Source: Dehalococcoidia bacterium UBA1328
GTDB lineage: Bacteria > Chloroflexota > Dehalococcoidia > Lucifugimonadales > Lucifugimonadaceae
DNA: 38,360 nt
NCBI GenBank assembly: GCA_002306815.1
Contig: DBTA01000052.1
Coordinates: 1,605 to 39,964 of the forward strand
Direction: 5' to 3'
Notes under the pieces: generated by a model
Told to the model about the DNA's origin: nothing
Databases searched by the model: none
What the model saw: only the letters and a program-made list of their open reading frames with translations
Shown: piece by piece, positions 25,272 to 33,730 of the stretch
How the letters are laid out: each line of letters begins with the position of its first letter
Numbering within the stretch: position 1 is the stretch's first letter
Made by a program: the position numbers and the translations under genes

Positions 25272-26783
25272 ATGACAAATCCAACTTCACCAGTCCGGGT
25301 TCGCTACGCGCCCAGCCCTACTGGCATCCCGCACATCGGTAACATTCGCACGGCTTTGTTCTGCTGGGTTCTTGCGCAGCAGACCGACGGTCAGTTCATC
25401 GTTCGCATCGAAGACACAGACCAAAGCCGATATGACTCCGAAGCTGAAAAGGCGATTTTCGAGTCTTTGGAATGGCTCGGACTCGGATTTGACGAAGGTC
25501 CCGGAAAAGGTGGAGATCACGGTCCGTACGTCCAGTCACAGCGTCAGCCAACCTATATCGAAGCTGCTCATCGACTCGTCGAGTCTGGCCACGCTTATTA
25601 CGACGACACCACACCTGAACAATTACACGCGCTTCGCGAACGACAGCGCGCTGCGAAACAGCCTCCACGCTACGACGGACGAGGTCGACACCGAAGTCCA
25701 GAGGAAATTGAAGAATCGCGCAAGGCGGGATTGCCAATCACCGTGCGACTCAAGGTGCCTGATCACGGTTCGGTGTCGTTCGTGGACTCTGTCCGTGGCA
25801 AAATCACGTTCGAGCTAAAAGAGCTTGATGATTTCGTGATCCTGAAGTCGGACGAAATGCCGACCTACCATCTCGCTCATATCCTGGACGATGCGGCAAT
25901 GGGTGTAACGCACGTGATCCGCGGTGACGAATGGATATCGAGCACACCTCGTCATTTGCTGATCCACCAAGCGCTGGGGATTGAGCCGCCCGAGTATGTT
26001 CACGTCCCGCTAATTCTCGGCAAGGACAAAGCAAAGCTAAGCAAGCGTCACGGAGCAACCTCTGCCCTAGAATACCGCGAGTTGGGTTTCCTCCCTGGAG
26101 CAGTATTCAACTTCATTTGTCTACTCGGTTGGTCGCCGGGTGATGACACAGAGGTAATGCCCCGCGAAGAGATTGTTCGACGATTCAGTATTGACCGTAT
26201 CAACGATTCGCCTGCGACATTCGACGCTGAAAAGCTCGAATGGATGAATGGTGTTTACATTCGCAATATGGACGAAGATGATCTGATCTCCGAGATGCTC
26301 CCGTTCATGGAACGCCCCAAAGCTGAAGGTGGTCTACCTGATTCGGTAACTCGACCGATCGACCGAGATTATTTGAAGAGGTTGATCCCGCTGGTGCACG
26401 AACGACTCAAACTTCTGACTGAAGGTTCAGAAACTCTAGATTTCTTCTTCGACGACAATGTGAATCCATCCGTCGAAGACCTCCCTGGCCGAAAGATGGA
26501 TGAAGCAATGACGGTTCAGGCTCTTGAAGCTGCGCTTGATCTCTGCAAAGATGCTTCGTCGTTCGAACCAGAGCATCTAGAAGTTGAGTACAGAGTTCTT
26601 GCGCATAAAATCGAGATGAAGCCAGGCCAGTTGTTCTCTCCGATTCGAGTGGCGATCACAGGCAAAACTTTCGCTCCGCCGCTGTTCGACACAATGTCGG
26701 CTATTGGGCGAGAACGATGCGTGGAACGGATAGAAAACGCTTTAATCACTCTGCGTTCGGCTGTATCAACTCCAACCGATTAG
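25272..26783 (+). CDS. gltX: Glutamyl-tRNA synthetase
   Basis: A 503-residue class I aminoacyl-tRNA synthetase that charges tRNA(Glu) with glutamate. The HIGH motif is HIGN at 21-24 within SPTGIPHIGNIRTAL, and the second ATP motif is KLSKR at 255-259. The glutamate-binding region VRIEDTDQSR and the HVIRGDEW block are canonical for bacterial GltX. Length is normal and the anticodon-binding C-terminus is complete. The ATG at 25272 lies 56 bases after rluD. Whether it is discriminating or also charges tRNA(Gln) cannot be read without comparing anticodon-contact residues. No gatCAB genes are in the window. Confidence 0.97.
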   Translation: MTNPTSPVRVRYAPSPTGIPHIGNIRTALFCWVLAQQTDGQFIVRIEDTDQSRYDSEAEKAIFESLEWLGLGFDEGPGKGGDHGPYVQSQRQPTYIEAAHRLVESGHAYYDDTTPEQLHALRERQRAAKQPPRYDGRGRHRSPEEIEESRKAGLPITVRLKVPDHGSVSFVDSVRGKITFELKELDDFVILKSDEMPTYHLAHILDDAAMGVTHVIRGDEWISSTPRHLLIHQALGIEPPEYVHVPLILGKDKAKLSKRHGATSALEYRELGFLPGAVFNFICLLGWSPGDDTEVMPREEIVRRFSIDRINDSPATFDAEKLEWMNGVYIRNMDEDDLISEMLPFMERPKAEGGLPDSVTRPIDRDYLKRLIPLVHERLKLLTEGSETLDFFFDDNVNPSVEDLPGRKMDEAMTVQALEAALDLCKDASSFEPEHLEVEYRVLAHKIEMKPGQLFSPIRVAITGKTFAPPLFDTMSAIGRERCVERIENALITLRSAVSTPTD

Positions 26784-26805
26784 CAGTTCGTTTGCGAAGA
26801 TTTCG

Positions 26806-26835
26806 TTGACCTGCAGTTGGGCTACTACCTATACT
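26806..26835 (+). promoter_or_regulatory. Sigma-70-type promoter for rpsU
   Basis: A -35 hexamer TTGACC at 26806-26811 is followed after 18 bases by TATACT at 26830-26835. Each hexamer matches five of six consensus bases. Transcription would start near 26842 and give an mRNA leader of about 80 bases before the rpsU TTG at 26924. This is the clearest promoter in the window. Confidence 0.7.
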
Positions 26836-26846
26836 AGTAGATAGCG

Positions 26847-26863
26847 CATCTGCAATTCAGATG
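26847..26863 (+). other. Small stem-loop in the rpsU leader
   Basis: CATCTG (26847-26852) pairs exactly with CAGATG (26858-26863) around a five-base loop, and a G-U pair could extend it. It falls just after the predicted transcription start. It is followed by a tandem GATC-rich stretch (TATCGATCGATCGG). It could be a regulatory leader hairpin, but a six-base stem also arises by chance. Confidence 0.35.
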
Positions 26864-26923
26864 TATTTATCGATCGATCGGTAACCAACTGCGACCGAAA
26901 ATCATTACGAATCAGGAATACCG

Positions 26924-27118
26924 TTGGTAGAACTACGAATCAACGAAGGCGAGAGCTTCGAGGGCTTTCTCCGACGCTTCACTAAGCGTGTACAGCAGGA
27001 ATCAATCATCTCTGAAGCTCGACGACGTCAGCACTTCGAGTCGCCCAGCATCACTCGGAAGAAAACTGCAGCTGCTAAGCGCCGCAAGAGCGTAAAGGCG
27101 ACACTCAAAAACATGTAG
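26924..27118 (+). CDS. rpsU: Small ribosomal subunit protein bS21
   Basis: A 64-residue, highly basic protein of the bS21 family, which sits near the anti-Shine-Dalgarno end of 16S rRNA in the 30S subunit and assists initiation. EGESFEGFLRRFTKRVQQES and the C-terminal KRRKSVKATLKNM are typical. The start is TTG at 26924 with AGGA eight bases upstream. It has its own promoter and an intrinsic terminator (27164-27189), so it is a single-gene transcript. Because TTG starts and weak ribosome binding sites are common in this window, bS21 may matter for initiation here, but that is speculation. Confidence 0.95.
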   Translation: MVELRINEGESFEGFLRRFTKRVQQESIISEARRRQHFESPSITRKKTAAAKRRKSVKATLKNM

Positions 27119-27163
27119 TCGCCTATTGGAATCGTTTCTTCGATTTCAGCGAAATCTAAATCT

Positions 27164-27189
27164 CACCCCGATTCATTCGGGGTGTTTTT
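27164..27189 (+). terminator. Intrinsic terminator of rpsU
   Basis: CACCCCGA (27164-27171) and TCGGGGTG (27177-27184) form an eight-base GC-rich stem with a five-base loop, followed immediately by TTTTTGTTT. It lies 46 bases after the rpsU stop. This is a textbook rho-independent terminator and separates rpsU from the purine genes. Confidence 0.9.
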
Positions 27190-27337
27190 GTTTACAACGA
27201 ATTTCACAGACGGTTAACAAAACACTGCCGAGATTTTGTGACTTTGCGCTCGGGGGAGGCGACAATAGTTGGTATTTCGTGAATATGAATTTTCTTCCAA
27301 TCTGAAGCTGATCGTTGCCTTCATAGGAGCTATCAAA

Positions 27338-28039
27338 TTGAAGTTCGGGATCGTTGTATTCCCTGGCACGTGGAGTGAGAAAGATACCCACCACGCTGTG
27401 AAGGGGGTTCTCCGCCAGGATGCCGAATACATCTGGCACGGAGACGAATCTCTGGATCAGTTCGACGCCATTGTTCTACCCGGCGGATTCTCATACGGAG
27501 ATTTTCTTCGGTGCGGTGCAATTGCTCGATTCTCACCAGTGATGGAAGCAGTGAGCTCGTTTGCCTACAAAGGTGGACCAGTAATCGGTATTTGCAACGG
27601 ATTCCAGGTTCTCTGCGAGTCCGGTCTACTCCCCGGCGTTCTCATGCGCAACGACCATCTGGAGTTCCGTTGTATCTGGACCGACCTCAAGATCGAGAAT
27701 GATTCGACAATGTTCACGTCTGGCGCAACTGCTGGTCAAACACTCCACATTCCCATGTCCCACGGTGAGGGCAATTACCAGGCTGACGAGGCGACAATTG
27801 AGCTGCTCGAAGGTAACGGTCAAATTGTCTTCCGTTACGCAGATGCCGACGGCAATGTAACGCCAGATATCAACCCCAACGGATCAATCAACAACATTGC
27901 CGGGATCATCAACGAGCGCGGTAACGTGATGGGAATGATGCCTCACCCTGAAAAGGCTTCAGAGAAGTTAATTGGTGGTGACGACGGCAACGTGATTTTC
28001 AAATCGATGATCACAAACATAGCCGGAAGTTTAGCGTAA
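27338..28039 (+). CDS. purQ: Phosphoribosylformylglycinamidine synthase, glutaminase subunit
   Basis: A class I glutamine amidotransferase that supplies ammonia to PurL in the fourth step of purine synthesis. The open frame runs back to 27269, but the TTG at 27338-27340 is the better start: AGGAG lies eight bases upstream and the protein then begins LKFGIVVFPGTW, the normal PurQ N-terminus, with 233 residues. The nucleophile is Cys86 in GICNGFQVL and the His-Glu pair is His203 and Glu205 in MPHPEKAS. purL follows 51 bases later. Small-type PurQ and PurL normally work with a third subunit, PurS, whose gene is often directly upstream. Here that place is taken by rpsU. Confidence 0.95.
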   Translation: MKFGIVVFPGTWSEKDTHHAVKGVLRQDAEYIWHGDESLDQFDAIVLPGGFSYGDFLRCGAIARFSPVMEAVSSFAYKGGPVIGICNGFQVLCESGLLPGVLMRNDHLEFRCIWTDLKIENDSTMFTSGATAGQTLHIPMSHGEGNYQADEATIELLEGNGQIVFRYADADGNVTPDINPNGSINNIAGIINERGNVMGMMPHPEKASEKLIGGDDGNVIFKSMITNIAGSLA

Positions 28040-28090
28040 GGCTCCCTTTTAATTCGCCCAGTCCAACAAGAAACGGAACCACACTCCCAA

Positions 28091-30304
28091 ATGCCGGTAA
28101 GCCAGGAAACACTCGATGAAATAGCACTCAGTCGCAATGAGTACGCGGCGATAATCGACCGTCTCGGCCGAGAGCCCGAACCGCTCGAACTCGGTCTTTT
28201 CGGCGCACTGTGGTCGGAACACTGCGGATATAAGCACACGAAAGCCCTCCTCCGCACATTGCCTTCGTCTTCAGATCGACTTCTTGTTGCGCCCGGCGCC
28301 GAGAACGCCGGAGTGGTCGATCTTGGCGACGGTCTCGCTGTGTGTTTCAAGATCGAGTCCCACAATCATCCCTCTGCGGTCGAACCTTTCGAGGGTGCGG
28401 CGACAGGCGTTGGCGGAATCATTCGCGACATTTTTGCGATGGGCGCCCGACCGATAGCACTTCTAAACTCTTTGCGGTTTGGACAGCCAGATGATGCACG
28501 GACTCGATACCTGCTAAACGGAGTTATTGGTGGAATATCTTCCTACGGGAACTGCATTGGCATCCCCGATGTCGGCGGAGAGATCTTCTTCTCCAATAGT
28601 TACAAAGGCAACCCGCTAGTTAACGCCATGTGTGTTGGGTTGATCGAGGGTGGCGACGTTGCGACTGCGTCAGCGAAACAGCCTGGCGACCTGCTATTGC
28701 TTGTCGGCGCTGACACCGGACGAGACGGCATTCACGGTGCTTCGGGACTCGCATCACGCTCTTTTGAAGAACAGGCTGAAATGCGGTCGGCAGTTCAGGT
28801 TGGAAACCCGTTCCTTGAAAAAGTGCTGATCGAAGCCTGTCTCGAATCGTTGAGCCTGCCCGGTGTAGTAGGCCTGCAAGATTGTGGAGCTGCGGGTATC
28901 ACATCTGCTGCAATAGAAATGGCAGAACGTTCAGGCATGGGCTTGAAGCTCATGATCGATCGTGTACCACGGCGTGAAGAGGGCATGACCCCCTATGAAG
29001 TCATGCTTTCAGAGTCGCAGGAGAGAATGCTGCTCGCGGTAACACCCGGACAGGAAGCACCTGTATTTGAGTTGTTCGAAAAATGGGATCTCTACGCAAC
29101 CGTAATTGGCGAGTTCGAGCTTGGTGAGAATGTTCGGATATTCGATAACGACGAACAGGTAAGTTCAACACCAGTTGTGACGCTAACTGATGCGCCTGAG
29201 TACAAGTTCACCGGCAAGAAACCTGAGTGGCTCAGAGGTCTACAAAACGCTGATCCTTCAGCAGTGCCCCTTCCTTCGACCTCGCCTGAAGAAACTCTTT
29301 TGAAAATCCTGGCGGCGCCGAATATCGCTTCACGATTCCCGATCTATCGCCAATACGACTACCACGTGCAGACAAACACGGTGGTCGAACCTGGCGGTGA
29401 TGCCGCTGTACTACGCCTGAAGGGTTCGAAGCGAGGAATCGCAGTCTCCACCGACTGCAACGGTCGCATTTGCTACCTCGACCCAGAAGTTGGTACCGTA
29501 ATCGCCGTTGCTGAGGCGTGCAGAAATCTCTCAGTGACCGGTGCTGAACCTGTCGCACTTACTGACGGATTGAATTTTGGTAACCCGGAAACTTCAGATG
29601 TTCAATACCAACTCACGCAATCAATCGCGGGCATGGGTCGAGCGGCGGATGCATTCGGCATTCCGATCGTCAGCGGGAATGCAAGTCTCTACAACCAGTC
29701 AAACGGCACCGATATCTTCCCTACCCCGATCATCGGATCACTGGGGCTTCTAGAGGATGTCGAGAAGCACGCTACAGCCGGATTCAAAAAAGAAGGTGAT
29801 CTCGTCGTACTGCTTGGCAGCAATTCCACGTGGGACGACATTGATGGACTCGCCGGTAGCGAGTATCTTGATCTGATCCACGACAAGGTGATTGGCCAGC
29901 CGAAAATCGATATTGATCTCGAAATTCGCACACAGGCAGTCTGTCGAGAGGCAATCGAAAATGGTCTCGTGGCATCTGCACACGATGTTTCTGACGGCGG
30001 AATAGCGATCTCAGTCACCGAAGCCGCGGTGATCGGCCATATCGGGGTATCCATCACCGAAGCTCCAGCTGACCGTTGGGACGCTGCAATGTTCGGTGAG
30101 TCTCAATCACGTATCGTGATCAGCATTTCGACTGACGATCTAGAAGACTTGCAAGAACTTGCCGAAGCCGGTGAAGTGCCTATGAAGGTGATCGGTTCAG
30201 TCGGTGGCGATTCAATCGATTTCGGATCAGGTGCCGTTTCGTTGACGCTTGATGCAGCCGACGATGCCTGGCAGAACGGCTTCAGCCGGGCGACAGCAGG
30301 TTAA
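28091..30304 (+). CDS. purL: Phosphoribosylformylglycinamidine synthase, synthetase subunit (small type)
   Basis: A 737-residue ATP-dependent enzyme that converts FGAR to FGAM using ammonia from PurQ. The length is that of the small (Bacillus-type) PurL, which lacks the fused glutaminase domain. LFGALWSEHCGYKHTK near residue 38 holds the conserved catalytic His. VCFKIESHNHPSAVEP and MLSESQERMLLAV are further signature blocks, and the second half repeats the synthetase fold (AHDVSDGGIAI). The ATG at 28091 gives full length. A HAD-like gene begins three bases after its stop, so the mRNA continues into it. Confidence 0.97.
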   Translation: MPVSQETLDEIALSRNEYAAIIDRLGREPEPLELGLFGALWSEHCGYKHTKALLRTLPSSSDRLLVAPGAENAGVVDLGDGLAVCFKIESHNHPSAVEPFEGAATGVGGIIRDIFAMGARPIALLNSLRFGQPDDARTRYLLNGVIGGISSYGNCIGIPDVGGEIFFSNSYKGNPLVNAMCVGLIEGGDVATASAKQPGDLLLLVGADTGRDGIHGASGLASRSFEEQAEMRSAVQVGNPFLEKVLIEACLESLSLPGVVGLQDCGAAGITSAAIEMAERSGMGLKLMIDRVPRREEGMTPYEVMLSESQERMLLAVTPGQEAPVFELFEKWDLYATVIGEFELGENVRIFDNDEQVSSTPVVTLTDAPEYKFTGKKPEWLRGLQNADPSAVPLPSTSPEETLLKILAAPNIASRFPIYRQYDYHVQTNTVVEPGGDAAVLRLKGSKRGIAVSTDCNGRICYLDPEVGTVIAVAEACRNLSVTGAEPVALTDGLNFGNPETSDVQYQLTQSIAGMGRAADAFGIPIVSGNASLYNQSNGTDIFPTPIIGSLGLLEDVEKHATAGFKKEGDLVVLLGSNSTWDDIDGLAGSEYLDLIHDKVIGQPKIDIDLEIRTQAVCREAIENGLVASAHDVSDGGIAISVTEAAVIGHIGVSITEAPADRWDAAMFGESQSRIVISISTDDLEDLQELAEAGEVPMKVIGSVGGDSIDFGSGAVSLTLDAADDAWQNGFSRATAG

Positions 30305-30307
30305 CCA

Positions 30308-31168
30308 GTGAGCAGCCCGCAAGTTGTCGACATATCGTATCTCATCGAGAGTTACGAAGCTCTCTTTTTCGACTCGTTCGGGGTTCTAATCGACGGTATT
30401 GACGCCTTGCCCGGAGCGGTCGATCTGGTGGATCGAATGAACCGTGATGGCACCAACTATTCTGTTGTCACCAACGACGCGTCAGTGTCTATTCAATCGA
30501 GGGTGAAGAGGTTCGCCTCGAAAGGATTCGATATTCCCGCTAAGCGAATCGTGAATTCTGGATCGCTGATCGCTGACTGCATAATCGACTCTGGTCTTTC
30601 TGGATCGCCAGCGCTAGTGTTGGGCACGGACGATGCCCGTGACTACACAACCGCCGGGGGGGCGATTCTTGTCGAGCTAGAAGACGAGATAGAACCCGAC
30701 GTCGTCGTTGTTGGGCATAGTGGTCCGCACGATTGGGAAACGACTCTCGAGGAGCTTCTGGCACTATTTAGCCGGAGATATCAAGAAGGCGCACCCGTGA
30801 AGTTGGTCCTGCCGAATCCAGACTTAATATACCCAAACGGTCCTGGAATTTTCGGCTTCGGTGCTGCAGCATTTGTAAATCTGCTGGAGCAAGCGCTGGA
30901 ACGATTGCATGGCTCAGACGATTCTTTGAAAGCGACGCGACTCGGCAAGCCGTTTGCGCAAATATTTGAATCGGCGATAAAGCGCGCTGCTACAAGAAAC
31001 GTAGTAATGATCGGCGATCAGCTGGAAACCGACATCCTCGGCGCCAACCGAATAGGAATCCCTTCGGCGGTAGTGACGACGGGAATTAACCGCCGAACCA
31101 AGGGGAATGAGTTCAACAACGTCGATCAGACACTTACGCCGCAGTACATCCTTCACTCACTCGTATAA
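30308..31168 (+). CDS. HAD-superfamily class IIA protein with altered motif I
   Basis: A 286-residue HAD-like protein of the NagD/class IIA type. Motif I is FFDSFGVLIDG, with Asp22 as nucleophile and Phe24 where most HAD phosphatases have the second Asp. A similar loss (DxWG-type) is known in one class IIA subgroup. Motif II is VVTNDAS, and motif IV is MIGDQLETDILGANRIGIPS, which is intact. The cap domain lies between. The start is GTG at 30308, three bases after purL, so it is coupled to purine synthesis genes. It might be a nucleotide or sugar-phosphate phosphatase. The missing Asp usually weakens phosphatase activity, so the activity is uncertain. The fmdB-type gene follows after 82 bases. 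Confidence 0.85.
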   Translation: MSSPQVVDISYLIESYEALFFDSFGVLIDGIDALPGAVDLVDRMNRDGTNYSVVTNDASVSIQSRVKRFASKGFDIPAKRIVNSGSLIADCIIDSGLSGSPALVLGTDDARDYTTAGGAILVELEDEIEPDVVVVGHSGPHDWETTLEELLALFSRRYQEGAPVKLVLPNPDLIYPNGPGIFGFGAAAFVNLLEQALERLHGSDDSLKATRLGKPFAQIFESAIKRAATRNVVMIGDQLETDILGANRIGIPSAVVTTGINRRTKGNEFNNVDQTLTPQYILHSLV

Positions 31169-31250
31169 AATCAGTAGTAAGACCCAAAAAGTTATTCACG
31201 CGAGTGCTGAGACGCTCGAGTTTACGTGTCACGAATCAGCCCAGATAACG

Positions 31251-31592
31251 ATGCCAACTTACGTATATAAGTGCGCCGAAAACAGTCATATCTTCGAGAT
31301 GGTCCAGAAGTTCAGCGATGAGCCGGAAGCGGACTGCCCGACATGCGGCAGCGCCTCTAACCGCCAGATCTCTGCTCCAACGGTCATTTACAAGGGTTCG
31401 GGCTTCTATACTACCGACTACGGCTCCGGATCAGCACCAGGTACTAAATCCAATGGTTCGTCAGCGATTAGTTCGTCGAGTTCTGAATCTAGCTCTAATT
31501 CGACGTCGAACAAATCGGCATCTGATTCTTCTTCGGACAGCGGTAGCGGCGAGCATTCCCACTCGCACGGCGCAGGCAGCCACACCCACTAA
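31251..31592 (+). CDS. FmdB-type zinc-ribbon protein with Ser-rich, His-rich tail
   Basis: A 113-residue protein. The open frame extends further upstream, but MPTYVYKC at 31251 is the family's standard N-terminus. Residues 1-60 match the FmdB/CxxC regulatory zinc-ribbon family, including APTVIYKGSGFYTTDYG. Only three of the usual four cysteines remain: the first knuckle is C-A-E-N (Cys8 with Asn11 in place of Cys), and the second is CPTC. His13 could replace the missing ligand. Residues 61-113 are low-complexity, mostly Ser with Asn, Asp and Gly, and end in GEHSHSHGAGSHTH, a probable metal-binding His cluster. It lies between the HAD-like gene and dtd (21-base gap) on the same strand. The function of this family is poorly known. 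Confidence 0.85.
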   Translation: MPTYVYKCAENSHIFEMVQKFSDEPEADCPTCGSASNRQISAPTVIYKGSGFYTTDYGSGSAPGTKSNGSSAISSSSSESSSNSTSNKSASDSSSDSGSGEHSHSHGAGSHTH

Positions 31593-31613
31593 CATTCAAC
31601 GAGATTTCTGGCA

Positions 31614-32087
31614 TTGCGAGCCATCATCCAGCGAGTCAACCGTGCGTCAGTCAGTGTTGCTGGCGAATTGACGCGCGGAATCGGGCGTGGTCTATGCCTT
31701 TTTATCGGCATAACTCACGACGATACTCAAGACGATCTCAAATACATCGTCGACAAAACCTTGAACATGCGAATCTTCCCTGAGGAATCGGGGGATTCTG
31801 GTTTTGATCAGTCTGTGGTGGATGTCGGTGGCGAATTGCTGCTGGTGAGCCAATTCACGCTTTACGCTTCAACCCGGAAAGGACGTCGACCTGGATTCAC
31901 TGATGCTGCCCGACCGGAACAGGCGGAACCCATGTTTAAAGAAGTCATCGACGCATTCCGACTGAACAGTGGTTTGCCGGTTGAAACGGGAGTATTTGGG
32001 GCATCGATGAAAGTCGATATCGAAAACGCCGGACCGGTGACGATCATCCTTGATTCGACGGATCGAAAGACTCCACGTCGAGGATAA
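31614..32087 (+). CDS. dtd: D-aminoacyl-tRNA deacylase
   Basis: A 157-residue DTD that removes D-amino acids and glycine mischarged on tRNA. The two active-site motifs are both present: SQFTLYAST near residues 79-87 and NAGPVTIIL near 140, the latter with Ala in place of the more common Asp. The N-terminal MRAIIQRVNRASVSV is canonical, with a TTG start at 31614. It follows the zinc-ribbon gene by 21 bases and ends 14 bases before the end of the oppositely oriented pseudogene. No terminator stem is visible in that gap. Confidence 0.95.
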   Translation: MRAIIQRVNRASVSVAGELTRGIGRGLCLFIGITHDDTQDDLKYIVDKTLNMRIFPEESGDSGFDQSVVDVGGELLLVSQFTLYASTRKGRRPGFTDAARPEQAEPMFKEVIDAFRLNSGLPVETGVFGASMKVDIENAGPVTIILDSTDRKTPRRG

Positions 32088-32101
32088 CGCCGGTAGGCAT
32101 A

Positions 32102-33625
32102 TTACTGTGGCGACCAGCTCGCTACAGTCCCAGTTCCGACACTCAAAGGTTCACTTTCACCTGTGATATCGATCACCCAGATTCGTGTATCGAATTCATC
32201 CGGTAGTACGATGCTTCCGTCCGGTTTAATAACTGCGTCCATATCGAGAAATGCGCCACTGATCAGGATCTTCGTACTATCTGGTGACCAGATGTTATGG
32301 GATTCGACGTACTGGTCAAAGAACACCTGTACAAATAGGAATTGATCGTAAGCAACCTGCGTTACAAGAGGTGTCACTTCGCCAGATTCGACATCAATTA
32401 CGTACCACTTATGCGCGAGTTCGATCTCACTTGAATCGTCCATTACGGCGAGTCTTGATCCATCGGGAGACCACCAGAACGCACGCGTTTCGCCCTCGTG
32501 AATGATGCTCTCCTCGCGATCTTCGAGATCGTAAATAGAACGCGTATGAAACGCTTCTCCTGATGCTCTAGCAATAGCAATACTTTCCCCCGTTGGAGAC
32601 TATCCAACTGCGACTCTTTCGTCGCCCTATGCAAGAATTTCCTGAGATCCAAGATCGTCAGCTTGCGTAATGACAATAGCGTGCGCGCCATCGATGGTTT
32701 CAACATGAGCGAAAGATTTCGAATCTGGTGACCAGGAAACTGAGTTATATGCACTAGACCCATTTCCGACTGTTGCCGGTGGGCTGCTTTCAGCCTTTTT
32801 TACCCGGATCAAATATAGATTTGCGTCCTGGTGCACAAGCAGTGATGAACCATCAGGTGCCCAGTTGAGATACAACGGCGCTCCAACGGCGAGTCCTTTA
32901 GGGGATTCACCTGAATAGGAACCGAGCAACATCGAACCGATCCCAAAATCGCCACTCGTTCTGAGGGCAATTCGGTCTCCGTTTGAAGACCATCTTGAAA
33001 AGTGCGGAATTCCGGGCCCGATGCCACTTTGCGAAGTCGGATCGACAGCAAGAGTGATGATTTCACCAGTTCCGTCTGCGTTTGCTCTGTGAAGTGCACT
33101 TTGACTAGCGGAGTCATTGACGTTGATGAATCAAGAAAAAAGAACCGTGCCACCATCCGGTGACCAAACTGGAAAAGCGAACTTGAAATCTCCCGATTCG
33201 GTTGAGCCTTCGGCGATTTTTACGTTATTTTCACCATTTGGGTCGACTGTGAATACCGAGCCTTCACCATCTTCAAATGCAATACGATTCACAGGACCAG
33301 ACGCTATTGCTCGTTCGGGAATTTTCGGCGTGGTCGTGGCCGTAGGATCAGGGGTGGCAGCACTGCCAGAGTCTTGAGCCATTGCCAACTGAGTAGCGGC
33401 GACAACGGTCGCCGATTCAGACTGTTTCCCCAAGATCTCCGCGGTCATGCGTTCGCGTTCAGGCTCGAACGCTACCCAGGTTGCGGTTGCATCTGCAGGT
33501 CAGAACGTCGGAGTCGGATCATCGATGGCTCTGGCAGAGTTTGCATCACATGCCAGCGACAACATTAAAAGTGCGGCAAATCCGGTAATGGCGAGGCTTC
33601 TGAGTTTGATCTCGAAATACCTCAA
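32102..33625 (-). pseudogene. TolB-like beta-propeller lipoprotein gene with four in-frame stops
   Basis: One reading frame of 508 codons runs from a TTG at 33623-33625 to a TAA at 32102-32104 with no frameshift, but it contains TGA at 33500-33502 (codon 42), TGA at 33131-33133 (codon 165), TAG at 32627-32629 (codon 333) and TAG at 32600-32602 (codon 342). Ignoring the stops, it encodes a lipoprotein signal peptide with lipobox LSLAC (Cys at codon 26), a Thr/Pro linker, and a beta-propeller with repeated WSPDG-type strands (VWSPDGGTVLF, NWAPDGSSLLV, SWSPDSKSFAHV, WWSPDGSRLAV, IWSPDSTKILI). The codon-342 TAG stands exactly where the Trp of a WSP motif belongs, as expected for TGG to TAG. All four stops can arise by single C-to-T or G-to-A changes. 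Most likely a recently inactivated gene; consensus error is the main alternative. Confidence 0.8.
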
Positions 33626-33660
33626 CGAGCTTGGCGTTTCGGAATTGAGAACCACGAACA

Positions 33661-33666
33661 ATTATA
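33661..33666 (-). promoter_or_regulatory. Consensus -10 element upstream of the propeller pseudogene
   Basis: TATAAT on the minus strand, a perfect -10 hexamer, lies 35 bases before the TTG start of the propeller frame and after the nadC stop. No good -35 is visible at 16-18 bases. It suggests that the lipoprotein gene had, or still has, its own promoter separate from the nad operon. Confidence 0.4.
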
Positions 33667-33730
33667 CGGGGGTACTAGCTATATGGTTCTAAAAATCTTG
33701 TCGAAACTGCTCGGCCAGAAATGGATACGA

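Noticed and set aside
27269..27337. The 23-residue N-terminal extension of PurQ
   Set aside because: The TTG at 27338 has AGGAG eight bases upstream and starts exactly at the conserved PurQ N-terminus.
33131..33502. The two in-frame TGA codons of the propeller gene as selenocysteine sites, given selA nearby
   Set aside because: The same frame also has two TAG codons, no Cys-like context or SECIS-type hairpin is evident after either TGA, and TGA works as a normal stop elsewhere in the window (selA, miaB).
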